A DNA stretch of 64,000 nucleotides from an uncultured Paludibaculum sp. (GTDB lineage: Bacteria > Acidobacteriota > Terriglobia > Bryobacterales > Bryobacteraceae). Under the pieces are notes generated by a model. The model searched no databases. It was given only the letters and a program-made list of their open reading frames with translations, and had not been told where the DNA came from. This document shows positions 7,354 through 16,991 of the stretch, in pieces. The stretch is from contig NZ_OY762267.1 of NCBI RefSeq assembly GCF_963665245.1, positions 4,064,001-4,128,000 on the forward strand. The letters are read 5' to 3'. Position numbers and translations under genes: made by a program. Position 1 is the stretch's first letter. Each line of letters starts with the position of its first letter.

Positions 7354-7656
7354 ATGGCTCTGGTTCGCGTCACCACTCTTTCCTCGCTTCCACCGGGCAC
7401 CATGATCCCGGCCACTGTCGACGGCAAGGATCTTGTCCTCTGCAACGAGAAGGGCACGGTCCATGCCTTTGACGGTCTATGCCCCCACCGCAGCGGGCCG
7501 CTCTGGCAGGGCAACTTCGTCGACGGGCGCATCATCTGCCCCTGGCACGCGTGGGAGTTCCGCTGCGACAAGGGCTGTCTCGACTACAACGCCGATATCA
7601 CGCTGCAGCGCTATCCGGTCGTCATTCAGGGCGACGACGTCTTCGTCGATGCCTGA
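7354..7656 (+). CDS. Rieske [2Fe-2S] ferredoxin-like protein
   Basis: This 100-residue protein is a single Rieske domain with the two cluster motifs CPHRSG (Cys-x-His) and CPWHAWEF (Cys-x-x-His). There is no membrane anchor, so it is a soluble electron carrier of the type that serves oxygenases or is annotated as nitrite-reductase small-subunit-like. Its stop codon overlaps the ATG of mutM. No partner oxygenase is adjacent. Confidence 0.9.
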   Translation: MALVRVTTLSSLPPGTMIPATVDGKDLVLCNEKGTVHAFDGLCPHRSGPLWQGNFVDGRIICPWHAWEFRCDKGCLDYNADITLQRYPVVIQGDDVFVDA

Positions 7657-8440
7657 GCTCCCCGAGGTCGAGACCATCGTCCGCACGCTGCGCCCGCGCG
7701 TTGTGGGGAGCCGTATCCTGGAGGCCCGTTACCTCTCGCCTCTCGCGGCCGGGCACCAACCGGAGTGGATGGCGGCCCAACTCGCGGGCCGCGCCATTGT
7801 CGACCTGCGCCGCGCGGGCAAGTTCCTGGTCTTCGAACTGGACCAAGGCTTCCTCTCGGTTCACCTGCGGATGACCGGCAAGCTCCTGTTTGACGCGGTT
7901 CCGGGCCCCTTCGCACGAGCCGTTTTGAGCCTGGACGCAGGCACCCTCGTCTTCGATGACGTCCGCCAGTTCGGCCGCTTCCTGTGGTCGCCAGCCCTGC
8001 CATCCAATGTGGAGAGGCTCGGGCCGGAGCCCTTTGAGCTGCAGCCGAGCGAGTTCGCCCTGCGCCTCCGTGCCCGGCGGGGCCACGTCAAACCCCTGCT
8101 GCTGAACCAACAGTTCCTGGGCGGACTCGGAAACATCTATGTGGACGAGGCCCTCTTTCGCGCCGCCATCCATCCACTGGCGGTGGCATCACGTGTTTCG
8201 ACACGCCGCGCACAACTGCTCCACGCTTCCGTCGTTGAAGTGCTCAGCGAGGCGATCGCGGCAGGCGGGTCTTCCATCTCGGACTATGTGGACGCCGAGG
8301 GACGCGCCGGCAGCTTCCAACGCTTCCATCGAGTTTACGGACGTGAAGGCGAGCCCTGTCTCCAATGCGGCAAGCCCATCCACCGGATTGTGGTGGGGCA
8401 ACGCGGGACCCACTTCTGTCCCGCGTGCCAGAAGCGCTAA
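7649..8440 (+). CDS. mutM: bifunctional DNA-formamidopyrimidine glycosylase/AP lyase
   Basis: Start ATG 7649 lies inside the final codons of the Rieske gene and yields 263 residues, the normal Fpg length. The catalytic N-terminus MPELPEVETIVRTLRP supplies Pro2 and Glu3. The helix-two-turn-helix region includes NQQFLGGLGNIYVDEALF, and the C-terminal zinc finger is present as CLQCGKP and HFCPACQK. The enzyme excises 8-oxoguanine and other oxidised purines and cleaves the AP site. It converges on the CBS-domain gene with a seven-base gap. Confidence 0.95.
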   Translation: MPELPEVETIVRTLRPRVVGSRILEARYLSPLAAGHQPEWMAAQLAGRAIVDLRRAGKFLVFELDQGFLSVHLRMTGKLLFDAVPGPFARAVLSLDAGTLVFDDVRQFGRFLWSPALPSNVERLGPEPFELQPSEFALRLRARRGHVKPLLLNQQFLGGLGNIYVDEALFRAAIHPLAVASRVSTRRAQLLHASVVEVLSEAIAAGGSSISDYVDAEGRAGSFQRFHRVYGREGEPCLQCGKPIHRIVVGQRGTHFCPACQKR

Positions 8441-8447
8441 CGGTCTC

Positions 8448-8903
8448 TTAGCTCGCCACCCCGTAACTGCCGGAGATGTAGTTCGTCAGGTGAGCGATGG
8501 TCTCTTCCTGCGCGGAGATGGTCCACTTCACCAGATCGCCAATCGAGATCACGCCGGCAACCTTTTCGCCTTCGAGGATAGGCAGGTGGCGGATGCGCCG
8601 CTCGGTCATCAACCGCATGACTTCTTCCACCGTATGCTCCGGCGTCGCTGTCACCACGTTAGCCGTCATGATCTCCTCCACGAGCTCCTCTTTGGAGGAG
8701 CGTCCCTTGAGGATGACCTTGCGCGTGTAGTCACGCTCACTGATGATTCCAGCCAGGCGCCCTTCGTGCATCACGAGCAGCGCGCCCACACCTTTGTCAG
8801 CCATCATGGCGATGGCGTCGTATACAGTGGCTTTCGGCTCCACCGCCCAGATGGCGGAGCCCTTGGCTCCCAAGAGAGAGCCGATTTTCGCGGTTGGTTT
8901 CAT
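8448..8903 (-). CDS. CBS-domain protein
   Basis: This 151-residue protein consists of two CBS motifs. The first runs from VEPKATVYDAIAMMAD through AGIISERDYTRKV, the second from VTATPEHTVEEVMRLM through VAGVISIGDLVKW. Such stand-alone pairs bind adenine nucleotides and act as energy sensors. It is the third gene of an operon with korA and korB (two-base gap to korB), suggesting a link to control of central carbon flux. Confidence 0.9.
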   Translation of the reverse strand: MKPTAKIGSLLGAKGSAIWAVEPKATVYDAIAMMADKGVGALLVMHEGRLAGIISERDYTRKVILKGRSSKEELVEEIMTANVVTATPEHTVEEVMRLMTERRIRHLPILEGEKVAGVISIGDLVKWTISAQEETIAHLTNYISGSYGVAS

Positions 8904-8905
8904 GG

Positions 8906-9946
8906 CTAGCGAAACTCCTCGTTGATCTGTTCCAGCACTTGCCTCGTCGGCCGTATCCGTTCCATTGGCAACGTGGCCAGCGGTTCATCCACCAGTTCCA
9001 GCGTGTCGGTGAAATTGGGCCGCTTGTTGTCCAGGTAGATGATTCCCGTGAGAACCTCCTGCCGCCGCGTGGCCTCGTGCAGCACCTCCACGGCGTGGAA
9101 TCGGTTCGTAGGGTCGTAGTCCTGCTCCAGCTTGTGCAATACCAGGCGCGAGCCGTCGTGCAACTGCACCACGCGCGACTCACCCTCTTCCATCTCCACT
9201 TCGATCTCCGAGAAGCCCGGCACGAAATCCAACTCGTGCAGCGGCTCCTCATGGTCCTTCATGTACGCATACGACTTCGTCGACCCCACGTGATCGTTGA
9301 AGGTCACGCAAGGCGAGATCACATCGATCACCGCCAGACCGTTGTGGGCGATCGCGGTCTTCAGGATCGCGCTCAACTGCCGCTTATCCCCTGAAAACGA
9401 GCGCGCGACCAGTGTCGCCCCGAGCTCAATCCCCATCAGGCAGCAATCGATGGGATGCAACTCGTTCACAGTGCCAGTCTTCAGTTTCGATCCGATGTCG
9501 GCCGTGGCTGAGAACTGCCCTTTCGTCAGTCCATACACGCCGTTGTTCTCGATGATGTAGGTCAGCGGCACATTGCGGCGCAGCATGTGCATGAACTGCC
9601 CGATGCCGATGGACGCCGTGTCACCATCGCCGCTGATCACTACGCATTCCAGAGTGTGATTGCCCAGCAGCGCGCCCGTCGCGACAGCCGGAGCGCGCCC
9701 GTGGACGGCGTTGAAGCCATGGGACTGACTGAGGAAGTAAGCCGGGGTCTTCGACGAACACCCGATGCCGGACATCTTCGCCACGCGCCAAGGCTCCACG
9801 CCCATCTCGTAATAGGCTTCGATCAACCGCTCGGTGATCGAGTTGTGCCCGCAGCCCGCGCACAGCGTCGTCTTGCCGCCGCGATAGGGCAATACTTCCA
9901 AGCCAATCCGGTTCGTTTTCTTTGGTGCAGCCGGAGCCGTGCTCAT
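8906..9946 (-). CDS. korB: 2-oxoacid:ferredoxin oxidoreductase, beta subunit
   Basis: The ATG at 9946 overlaps the korA stop (ATGA) and gives 346 residues beginning MSTAPAAPKKTNRIG. Thiamine diphosphate-binding features are clear: LCAGCGHNSITE, GIGCSSKTPAYFL, HGRAPAVATG and SGDGDTASIGIGQF. With KorA it should oxidise 2-oxoglutarate (or a similar 2-oxoacid) to the acyl-CoA, reducing ferredoxin. The reverse frame extends further upstream, but that part is antisense-quality sequence inside korA. Confidence 0.92.
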   Translation of the reverse strand: MSTAPAAPKKTNRIGLEVLPYRGGKTTLCAGCGHNSITERLIEAYYEMGVEPWRVAKMSGIGCSSKTPAYFLSQSHGFNAVHGRAPAVATGALLGNHTLECVVISGDGDTASIGIGQFMHMLRRNVPLTYIIENNGVYGLTKGQFSATADIGSKLKTGTVNELHPIDCCLMGIELGATLVARSFSGDKRQLSAILKTAIAHNGLAVIDVISPCVTFNDHVGSTKSYAYMKDHEEPLHELDFVPGFSEIEVEMEEGESRVVQLHDGSRLVLHKLEQDYDPTNRFHAVEVLHEATRRQEVLTGIIYLDNKRPNFTDTLELVDEPLATLPMERIRPTRQVLEQINEEFR

Positions 9947-11799
9947 ACGCCCTCCTGCCTGACGATCTCGTCCGTCACCGTGCGGGCATCCAGCGGCAGT
10001 CCGCCGTAATACCGCACGCTGCGGAGTTTCGCGATCCGTTCCGGGGACATTTCCATGCGCATCAGCATCAGCAGTTGCGCGTCGCGATTCTGATCCACGA
10101 CGTACACACGCTCGTGCCGGTCGATGAACTCCGCCAGTTCCTTCGCGAAGGGATACGCGCGCAGACGCAGCCAGCTTGGATTCATGCCGTACTCGCGCGA
10201 CAACTGATCGCGGCTCTCTCGAACCGCATACCGCGAAGTCCCGCAGCACACCAGACCCACCCGCGCGCCTTCCATGTAGTGGACGTCGGGCGCCGGCACC
10301 TGCATCCGCATGTTCTCGAACTTGCGATTCAACCGGTCCATGTTATGGATCCAATCGTCTTCGCGCTCGCTATAGCCCGCCTTCTCGTTATGCCCCGTGC
10401 CGCGCGTGAAGTACGCCGCGGCCGGATGATCGGTACCCGGCAACGTGCGATAGGGCACTGCATCGCCGTCCACGTCTTTATACCGGGCAAAGCCGCCCAG
10501 TTGCCGCAGGGCCTCGGCGTCCAGCACCTTGCCGCGTGCGATCGGCTTCTCTGGATAAGGAAACGCGTCCGACATCCAGTTGTTCATGCCGAGGTCGAGA
10601 TCCATGTTCACGAACACCGGGGTCTGGCACTGCTCGGCCAGATCGAACGCATCCTGCGCCATTGTGAAGCACTCTTCCGGGGACGACGGGAACAGGACGG
10701 GATGGTGCGTGTCTCCATGCGACAACAGGGCGTTGTTCATGATGTCGCCCTGCATCGTGCGCGTCGGCAGGCCTGTTGACGGCCCCACTCGCTGGACGTC
10801 CACCACTACCACCGGGATCTCGGCGAAGTATGCGAGTCCGATGAATTCCGACATCAGCGAAATGCCGGGACCCGACGTACACGTCATTGACCGCGCGCCC
10901 GCCCAGCCCGCTCCGATTGCCATGCCGATGGACGCCAGTTCGTCCTCGGCCTGCACCACCGCATAGGTGGCCTTGTTCTCCGGCCCTTCGTGCCGGAACC
11001 GGCCCAGGAAGCTGATGAGCCCCTCGGCCAGCGAAGACGACGGCGTAATGGGATACCAGGTCAATACCGTGACGCCCGCGAACAGACAGCCCAGTGCGGC
11101 GGCCGTGTTGCCGTCGATGATGAGCTTGCCCGCGGTCTTGTCCATGGGCTCCACCCAATAGGGGTCGGTCTTGGTCAGGTTCTTCTCCGCGTATTCACGC
11201 CCTGCCAATACGGCGCCCCAATTCAGCTCGGCCGCCTTCTTCTTGCGTTCGCCGAACTGTTTGTACAGCGCCTTCCTGATCTCTTCGAGATCCAGGCCGA
11301 GCAGTTGCGCCACGACCCCGTCGTAGATCATGTTGCGAACCAGCTTGCGCAGCTTGGCATCCGGACAGACCGGAGCTACCAGCTTGTCGAACGGCACCGG
11401 GTAGAAGTGGATGTCGTCCCGCAACTCGCTCAGGTTCAGCGGCGCGTCATAGACCGCCGCCGACCCGGGCGCCAAGCTCATGACATCCTCCCGGGCCGTC
11501 TCCGGATTCATGGCGACCAGGAAGTCGATCTCTTTCTTTCGCCCGATATAGCCGTGCTTGCTGACGCGGATCGTAAACCACGTAGGCAGCCCGGCGATGT
11601 TGGAAGGGAAGAGGTTCTTGCCCGAAACGGGCACGCCCATCTGGAAGATGGAACGCATTAACACAGTATTCGCGGTTTGGCTGCCGGAGCCGTTCACGGT
11701 GCCGACTTGAATACTGAAGTCGTTCACCACGCGCTGCTCACTGGGCAACGAACCGGACCGCTCCGCCGACATGGACAGAGCAACAGGGCTGGCATGCAT
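9943..11799 (-). CDS. korA: 2-oxoacid:ferredoxin oxidoreductase, fused gamma-alpha subunit
   Basis: The 618-residue product has an N-terminal gamma domain (VNGSGSQTANTVLMRSI, near residues 35-50) fused to the alpha domain that starts near residue 215 (KLIIDGNTAAALGCLF, WYPITPSSSLAEGL). An AAGGAGG upstream supports the ATG at 11799. Fusion of gamma and alpha is standard for two-subunit KorAB enzymes. It is first in the operon korA-korB-CBS. 2-Oxoglutarate is the likely substrate from overall pattern, but pyruvate cannot be excluded. Confidence 0.9.
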   Translation of the reverse strand: MHASPVALSMSAERSGSLPSEQRVVNDFSIQVGTVNGSGSQTANTVLMRSIFQMGVPVSGKNLFPSNIAGLPTWFTIRVSKHGYIGRKKEIDFLVAMNPETAREDVMSLAPGSAAVYDAPLNLSELRDDIHFYPVPFDKLVAPVCPDAKLRKLVRNMIYDGVVAQLLGLDLEEIRKALYKQFGERKKKAAELNWGAVLAGREYAEKNLTKTDPYWVEPMDKTAGKLIIDGNTAAALGCLFAGVTVLTWYPITPSSSLAEGLISFLGRFRHEGPENKATYAVVQAEDELASIGMAIGAGWAGARSMTCTSGPGISLMSEFIGLAYFAEIPVVVVDVQRVGPSTGLPTRTMQGDIMNNALLSHGDTHHPVLFPSSPEECFTMAQDAFDLAEQCQTPVFVNMDLDLGMNNWMSDAFPYPEKPIARGKVLDAEALRQLGGFARYKDVDGDAVPYRTLPGTDHPAAAYFTRGTGHNEKAGYSEREDDWIHNMDRLNRKFENMRMQVPAPDVHYMEGARVGLVCCGTSRYAVRESRDQLSREYGMNPSWLRLRAYPFAKELAEFIDRHERVYVVDQNRDAQLLMLMRMEMSPERIAKLRSVRYYGGLPLDARTVTDEIVRQEGV

Positions 11800-11972
11800 C
11801 CTTCGCCTGCCTCCTTACCTTAGGTTGGTTGATTATAGGCGACGAAAGTCTCAAGATCCAGGGGGTCAATCCTGTAGGCTTGGAACCGGAATCGTGTATG
11901 GGCGGGGCGCATGGGTCGTGAAAACGCCCCTGAGGGGGTTCTGGCGACTCCGAACGAGGGGTGGCGGGTGAT

Positions 11973-12425
11973 GTTGGCTTTGTTCCCCCGGTAGGAAGGG
12001 ATTGGGCTGCCAGAGCACCTCTCAGCATGTGGGTGACGGCTGGGGTTGGAGTGCCGGTTTCCGGACTGGACGACGTTGGCTTTGTTCCCCCAGTAGGAAG
12101 GGATTGGGTGGCCAGAGCGCCTGTCAGCGGACGGGCGACGGTTGGGGCTGGAGTGTCGGTTTCCAAGTTGGATGACGTTGGCTTTGTTCCCCCGGCAGGA
12201 AGGGATTGGGCTGCCGGAGTGCCTCTCAGCGGACGGGCGACGGTTGGGGCTGGCGTGTCGGTTTCCAAGTTGGACGGCGTTGGCTTTGTTCCCCCGGCAG
12301 GAAGGGATTGGGTGGCCAGAGTGCCTCTCAGCGTGTGGGTAACGGCTGGAGATGGAGTGCCGGTTTCCGGACTGGACGACGTTGGCTTTGTTCCGACAGC
12401 AGCAGTGGATTGGACTCTGCGGGTG
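11973..12425. repeat. five tandem 102-bp repeats
   Basis: The phrase GTTGGCTTTGTTCC recurs at 11973, 12075, 12177, 12279 and 12381, exactly 102 bases apart. The fifth unit is partial. Because 102 is a multiple of three, several frames stay open on both strands: forward 34-residue units begin VGFVPPVGRDW, reverse units contain GGTKPTSS. A Ser/Thr/Pro-rich reverse frame (11738-12595) covers the array but also overlaps the start of korA. I see no ribosome site or recognisable domain, so I call it a repeat rather than a gene. Confidence 0.85.
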
Positions 12426-13077
12426 GTCACGATGGCGCGAGTGGCAGCGAGACTGCGTTCGGAGATGAGCGTCCACGGCGCCGGTGCCTGCTTTGGTCTG
12501 GCGGCGGTCATGCGGGGATCTCCCGGGCGGGGCCGCGTGGTGTGCAGCCTGGACCTTGGGCGTGCGTGGTTTCGAGTTGGCTTGCGTGGACCCACGGGCG
12601 GGCCCGCCGGGTTGCCATTATCCTGGCGCTCTTCATCCTTTTCACCTCACTGTGCTTTGTACCTACTCGAACCAAGCGTTTTTGTGGGTTCCGACTGTAA
12701 GCGACTGATTCCAGGGCAAAGATAGTTTTCGAGCTCGTGAACTGAAGAGAGCTTAATGTCGGAATCGGGCGAGAAGTGAGGGAGCTGGGAGGCCGGGGGA
12801 GGCGTTTGAAAGGGCCTTGATATCCTCGGCTGGCGCGTCCCTCAGCTCGTCCTGGGGTGGGTGCGGGCAGGTGTGCGGAGATCCTGGAGTGACTATTTGT
12901 TCGCGGACGGGCAGGGCGCGTCGATAGGAGGTGCGTTGCGGGGGATGCGTCTGTGGTGAGCCCCTCGACTGAGACACGGGGGCGTGACCGCAAAGAAAGG
13001 ACAGTCGGACCCGTCCCAACGGCGTTTTGCGCATCCTAATTTCGTTCTGTTTTGTATTGTTTGTGGGATATGGCGCA
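12426..13077. other. intergenic stretch without a supported gene
   Basis: Open frames here have irregular composition on both strands and no ribosome sites. Nothing beyond GC-rich spacer between the 102-bp array and the dispersed repeat block A is apparent. Confidence 0.5.
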
Positions 13078-13252
13078 GGATCGAGTCGGCGATGCGGGGT
13101 CGCACGGAGCCGACTCCCCGAGGAGGGTGGTGGGCCCTCTTGATCTGGGTGTTGAATCGATTGGATCGTCGGGATTCCTGGGTGATTGCACCCAACTGAG
13201 GGCGTTGTTTTGGCGAATCGCGGAAGGACGGGTCAGGCTGAGCAGCTTCTCG
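13078..13252 (+). repeat. dispersed repeat block A, copy 1
   Basis: The segment starting GGATCGAGTC and ending near GACGGGTCAGGCTGAGCAG is closely similar to 19767-19937. A highly conserved core includes CCTGGGTGATTGCACCCAACT. In the second copy block A is directly followed by block B; here about 575 bases separate them. Confidence 0.75.
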
Positions 13253-13336
13253 AGGAGCTTCTCACAACGCATTGCGCGGCGATGGGAGCTGAACCGTCAT
13301 GAGCGTAGCTATCTTTTGTGTGGCCTGGCGGGAGGC

Positions 13337-13648
13337 TCAGACGTAGTAGAGTTCGCCAAACCAGCAGAAGGCCCTCACGATACGGCAACCGGAAACCAGG
13401 ATGGGCATCTCCTGCTCTTGCGGATCCCAGACCGCCCAGCCAACGGCTCCGAACGCCTGTCGAGTTTCCTCCTGGCGTAGGGCCGGCAGGCACTTGTCGC
13501 GGGGATAGTTTTCCTTCCGGACATTGGTCTCGCTGAAGGCGCGCAGGTAGATGACGGAACCGGGCTGGCACACCCGATGAAGGGATTCGGTGTAGCGGCC
13601 GCGATCGTCCGGGTGCGGCGAGTGGAACCAGCCGATGTCGGGTATAAG
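13337..13648 (-). pseudogene. SAM-dependent methyltransferase C-terminal remnant
   Basis: The reverse frame reads HPDDRGRYTESLHRV, then CQPGSVIYLRAFSE and TRQAFGAVGWAVWD, ending in WFGELYYV. This matches the late strands of a class I methyltransferase, where 'L.R..RPG..' precedes a short hydrophobic strand. The N-terminal SAM-binding part is missing and no start codon fits. It lies between blocks A and B, so it may have been captured or disrupted there. Confidence 0.5.
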
Positions 13649-13825
13649 AGGTCAAGAGACGCTCCATTTGCACGGACGAGACGCCCGCAGGGCGGCCAGC
13701 GAAGGACGCGCGGGTCCTTGTTGCCCCCAGTCGTCCGCGGAGTGGGTCCGGGCGGGGGGCGCGCAGTTCCTGCCCGTCAGTCTGTTTTTGCTTCTAAGAG
13801 GATCAGATCAAGGGGCTTGTGGTCG

Positions 13826-14095
13826 GCGGCGTTGCGTTCGGCTTGATGCGTCCCAGCGGCACTTTTGATCGCCGGAATCAGGATGGCCTGGGTCGAATTA
13901 CTTGCTCATTGAGACGCAACGTGAGCCGCATGCTGTTGACGCTGTGTCACTTATGCGTCTGGCGAGGCTGCTAGACGGATCCCGGCAATACATGCTAAAA
14001 CCCAGGCGAAGCGCTCAGAGCTGCCTATAAATTCCGTTCGTTCAATTACTTACGAAGCGGGACGGGTCAGGCTGTCGCCTTTCGAACTGTCGCCT
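13826..14095 (+). repeat. dispersed repeat block B, copy 1
   Basis: This segment is closely similar to 19940-20182, including CTTGATGCGTCCCAG near the start, ACTTATGCGTCTGGCGAG in the middle and ACGAAGCGGGACGGGTCAGG near the end. The end overlaps the last codons of the RHS fragment, supplying its final residues. The terminal GACGGGTCAGGCT motif is shared with block A. Confidence 0.75.
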
Positions 14096-14983
14096 TTCGA
14101 ACCGCCCTTGCGCTGCCGAATAGTACCGAGCCCCGAAGTAATCGAGGCCCAACCCCGACTCATAATCCCTCAGCTTCCCCGTGAACTTCGGCTGCACCCC
14201 GTCCGACACCACATAGCCCGAGACCTGCGGCCTCTGCCCGTAGGTCCCATTGATCTCCCACCCGAACGGCGTGTAATCCCACCGCCGCACCGGCGCGCCC
14301 TGCTCGTCCGTCACCAGCCGTGTCGAGCCCAGATGGTCCGCCGTCATATAGCAGGTCGAGCAACTCGGCCCGTTGGCCGTCGATCCGCCGTACTCCGCCA
14401 CCAATTGCCCCATGGCATCGTACACGTACGTCGTCGTTTGACTCCCGCTCACCTTCTGGACGCGAAGGCCTTCCCCGTCGTACAGGTACTGCGTCGTCCC
14501 TCCATCGGTCAACGTCACCTGGCGGTTCGCCGCGTCGTACGTCATACTCCGGCCGGAGGCCGAGGTCAGGTTCCCCGAAAGGCCATAGACAAATCCTGGT
14601 GTCGCGCACTGGTTGTTCTCCGGCTTATCGTCCGTCGGCTGATAGGAGATACACTTCAAATCGGACGGCACCACGCCCACCGAGTCCACCAAGGTCATGT
14701 TTCCGTACTGGTTCCCATACGTATACGTGTGAGACCAACCCGTGGCACCGCTGGGCGTCTCCGTAGCCCCGGTCAACCGGTTCACGCCATCATATGCGTA
14801 CGTCGTCGGCCACGAGATCGCGCCCATCGTCTGCCGCTGCGACATCACGTTCCCATTATTGCTCGTGCATGACGCGCCTTCACTGGCGCAGTAGAAGTTC
14901 TCCAACTTCCACATCGACCCACTCTTCGTGGCCTCGATCGACTTGGTCTGGAGCCGGTTGTTGAATCCGATCGTTTCCACCAC
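14042..14983 (-). pseudogene. RHS-repeat core fragment
   Basis: The reverse frame encodes YD-repeat and RHS-core sequence: ISWPTTYAYDGVNRL, RSMTYDAANRQVTL, TTQYLYDGEGLRVQ, TADHLGSTRLVTD and the core signature GLGLDYFGARYYS. The 5' side remains open without a plausible start and merges with the end of the neighbouring 152-residue gene. The 3' side ends in a short tail read from repeat block B, so the toxin domain is absent. It is an orphan RHS core left after rearrangement. Confidence 0.8.
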
Positions 14984-15033
14984 CCCATTGCCGAACGTGA
15001 TCGTCGCAGCGAGCGGCCAAGGTGTTGGTACCC

Positions 15034-15492
15034 TTAAGTTGACCTGTCTTCGGTATTCGGCCCGTTTCCCACTCCTTCGTCCTGCGCCCTCAGTTTAGAT
15101 AGCTTGGTCAGTTCATCGCTAAACACCTTCACAAACAACGGCACCTCTCCGAGTGGCAAATGCACCATTAGAACCCCGCCAAACGTGATTTCCCATGCCC
15201 CACCGCCGGACACAACCTTGTCCAGCAGCAGTTTGATCCGCTCGGACTCGAACACCGTCTGCTGCAGAATCCAAGTAGTAGTCTTCAATCCGGAAGGAGT
15301 GACGACCCTGACCAGCCGTAGCACGCCGTTGGGCTGCCGTTCGACCTCGATCACATCGTGGTACCTAGCGTCACTCAGCATGGAACTCTCTTCCAATCGG
15401 TATAGATTCGGACCGAGAGGCATCGCCAGCACTTCCTCCTGGTATCCATCTACGAATATGATCTTTTCAACTTGTGCCTGCTTGGAATCCAT
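15034..15492 (-). CDS. immunity-like hypothetical protein
   Basis: The 152-residue product starts at an ATG preceded by GGGAGTTTCAT. It contains MPLGPNLYRLEESSM and YHDVIEVERQPNG, a pattern like the DUF4265-type proteins that often accompany polymorphic toxins, although I am not certain of that assignment. Its start lies 29 bases from a RAYT element, which probably replaced the toxin gene that should sit upstream. Its leader (AGCACTGGGAGT) is shared with the gene at 16466-16960. Confidence 0.6.
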   Translation of the reverse strand: MDSKQAQVEKIIFVDGYQEEVLAMPLGPNLYRLEESSMLSDARYHDVIEVERQPNGVLRLVRVVTPSGLKTTTWILQQTVFESERIKLLLDKVVSGGGAWEITFGGVLMVHLPLGEVPLFVKVFSDELTKLSKLRAQDEGVGNGPNTEDRST

Positions 15493-15520
15493 ATGAAACT
15501 CCCAGTGCTGGGGTTTACTT

Positions 15521-16411
15521 GGGAAAGGGGACGTCCTGGCCTGTCACTCTCGATTTGTCTACATATTGTTCCAGACAATACACTCCAGTACCCTACTCTA
15601 TGCGATCACTTCCGATCACGCTGGCTCCGCCTCATTCACGATCTGGCTCTCAGTACCTCAACGTCCCTCGCTGGGGCCAACTCTCCGGCCACCCTTGCCC
15701 AAAGCATAGCCCGTTGCGCGTGCATTTCCTCCGTAAACGCCTTATCCCCAAATGGCTGACCAGAGTGTGTCGCCCGGCGCAGCGCTTTTAGCTCGATTTC
15801 CACTTCCGGTTCATTCAACAGACGCGCCCAAGCTGGAGCGGCACCCGCCGCGCGCCAGAACGACATGTCCGCAATCCGCGCGGGATCTTCCCCTGACAGA
15901 TGAGCCTCAGCGCTGGACCATTCATAGCTCCGCGGGCTTGTCACCAGTCCGGCCCTAACCGGGTTCATTTCCACATAGCGCAAGGCCGCCCACAGATGCG
16001 ATGCGCCCAACGGACAAGAATTGAACCGGTTCTGCCAGAGGTGCCCACAATGACCCCCGGCGAGCGTTCAGATACTGTGCCGTACCGGCCGTGCACACGC
16101 TGCATCACTTCGGCCAGGACCGGCACCTCGTGCGGCACGGCAATCAGGTGTATGTGATTGGACATCAGGCAATAAGCCAGAATCGGGAACTTCCTGACTG
16201 CCGCCTGTTCGCGTAACAAGCGCAGGTATGTCAGCCGGTCACAGCGGGCATGGAACACCGACTGGCGGTCGATACCACGTTGGGTAATGTGATGCACTAC
16301 ACCTGGCGCAATGAATCGAGCGGATCGAGGCATTCTGATCAATCAGTACGCTGCAGGATGATTTTTTCTCATCCAAATGCTCGAGTGACATGCCACGACG
16401 TCCTCCTTTCC
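15521..16411. mobile_element. RAYT element copy 1 with inverted REP-like ends
   Basis: The left end GGAAAGGGGACGTCCTGGCC is matched in inverted form at the right end (GACGTCCTCCTTTCC, preceded by GAGTGACATG). Between them lies a decayed REP-associated tyrosine transposase on the reverse strand. Copies 2 and 3 share the whole arrangement, so the unit is about 890 bp. No target duplication is obvious, as expected for this transposase class. Confidence 0.75.
15636..16333 (-). pseudogene. REP-associated tyrosine transposase, frameshifted (copy 1)
   Basis: The start ATG at 16333 gives MPRSARFIAPGVVHHITQRG, the typical opening of TnpA-REP proteins. The HUH motif is present as MSNHIHLIAVP. An extra base after MQRVHGRY shifts the frame, and a second extra C in a run near 16052 shifts it again; the C-terminal part continues from MGASHLWAALRYVEMNPVRAGL to the stop at 15636. 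The tyrosine of AQYLNARR is intact in sequence but out of frame. The first insertion is shared with copy 2. Confidence 0.8.
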
Positions 16412-16465
16412 CGCGCCCTCTTCTGGCCCTTCTGGCTGGCGCGTTCTGTAGCCTCCTGCCGCAGA

Positions 16466-16960
16466 TCAGTACCAGGTATCGAACGACACAACTCGCCAGT
16501 CGCCTCCCGTCCGCGCTAGCACCAGGTCGATTTCGGGTGCGTCGTACGTTCCTCCATCAGAGGTTCGCCAACAACGATAGCGAAGCCTAAGGCTAAGTGA
16601 AGACGAATCGGCCCGATCTGCCAGTGTCCAGCGAACCAGACGGTGCTGCATCTCGTGCCTGCACCTGTAGCTAAGGGAGTCGCCAGAATGGATGTTCAAT
16701 TCCGATTCGAATGCTGCAGAGCAGTTTCCCGTTCTGAGCATGGCAAGAAACGCTTCGGCGTGGCGCTCGGGCGCTCGGTCCCGCAGAGGGTTGAATACGA
16801 TCAGGGTGTTACCGCGCGTCGCCCCGCGCCGATCCGCGACTCGGTAGAGTACCGCTCCGGAGCGAAGGCAGCAGACTACGGTCGCGCAGAGTGTAACGGC
16901 GAAGACCGCGCCCAACACCAGCCATCTCGTCTTCACGGATTCTGTTCTAAGGATGGACAA
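16466..16960 (-). CDS. membrane-anchored immunity-like hypothetical protein
   Basis: A TTG start at 16960 is supported by GGGAGTGAACC; an in-frame GTG at 16936 is the alternative. Of 164 residues, 13-33 form one membrane segment (WLVLGAVFAVTLCATVVC), followed by an exported domain with four or more Cys. The gene starts 31 bases after the stop of an RHS toxin-tail fragment, the order expected for a toxin and its immunity gene. No family is recognised. Confidence 0.6.
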   Translation of the reverse strand: MSILRTESVKTRWLVLGAVFAVTLCATVVCCLRSGAVLYRVADRRGATRGNTLIVFNPLRDRAPERHAEAFLAMLRTGNCSAAFESELNIHSGDSLSYRCRHEMQHRLVRWTLADRADSSSLSLRLRYRCWRTSDGGTYDAPEIDLVLARTGGDWRVVSFDTWY

Positions 16961-16991
16961 GGTTCACTCCCAGTGCTTATTGCTGAGCGCC

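Noticed and set aside
9947..10249. Longer start for korB
   Set aside because: The upstream residues are the antisense-like frame of korA; the ATGA overlap at 9943-9946 is the natural start.
11738..12595. A 285-codon reverse ORF rich in Ser/Thr/Pro covering the 102-bp repeats
   Set aside because: It overlaps the 5' end of korA in another frame, has no ribosome site, and comparable open frames exist on the other strand because the repeat period is a multiple of three.
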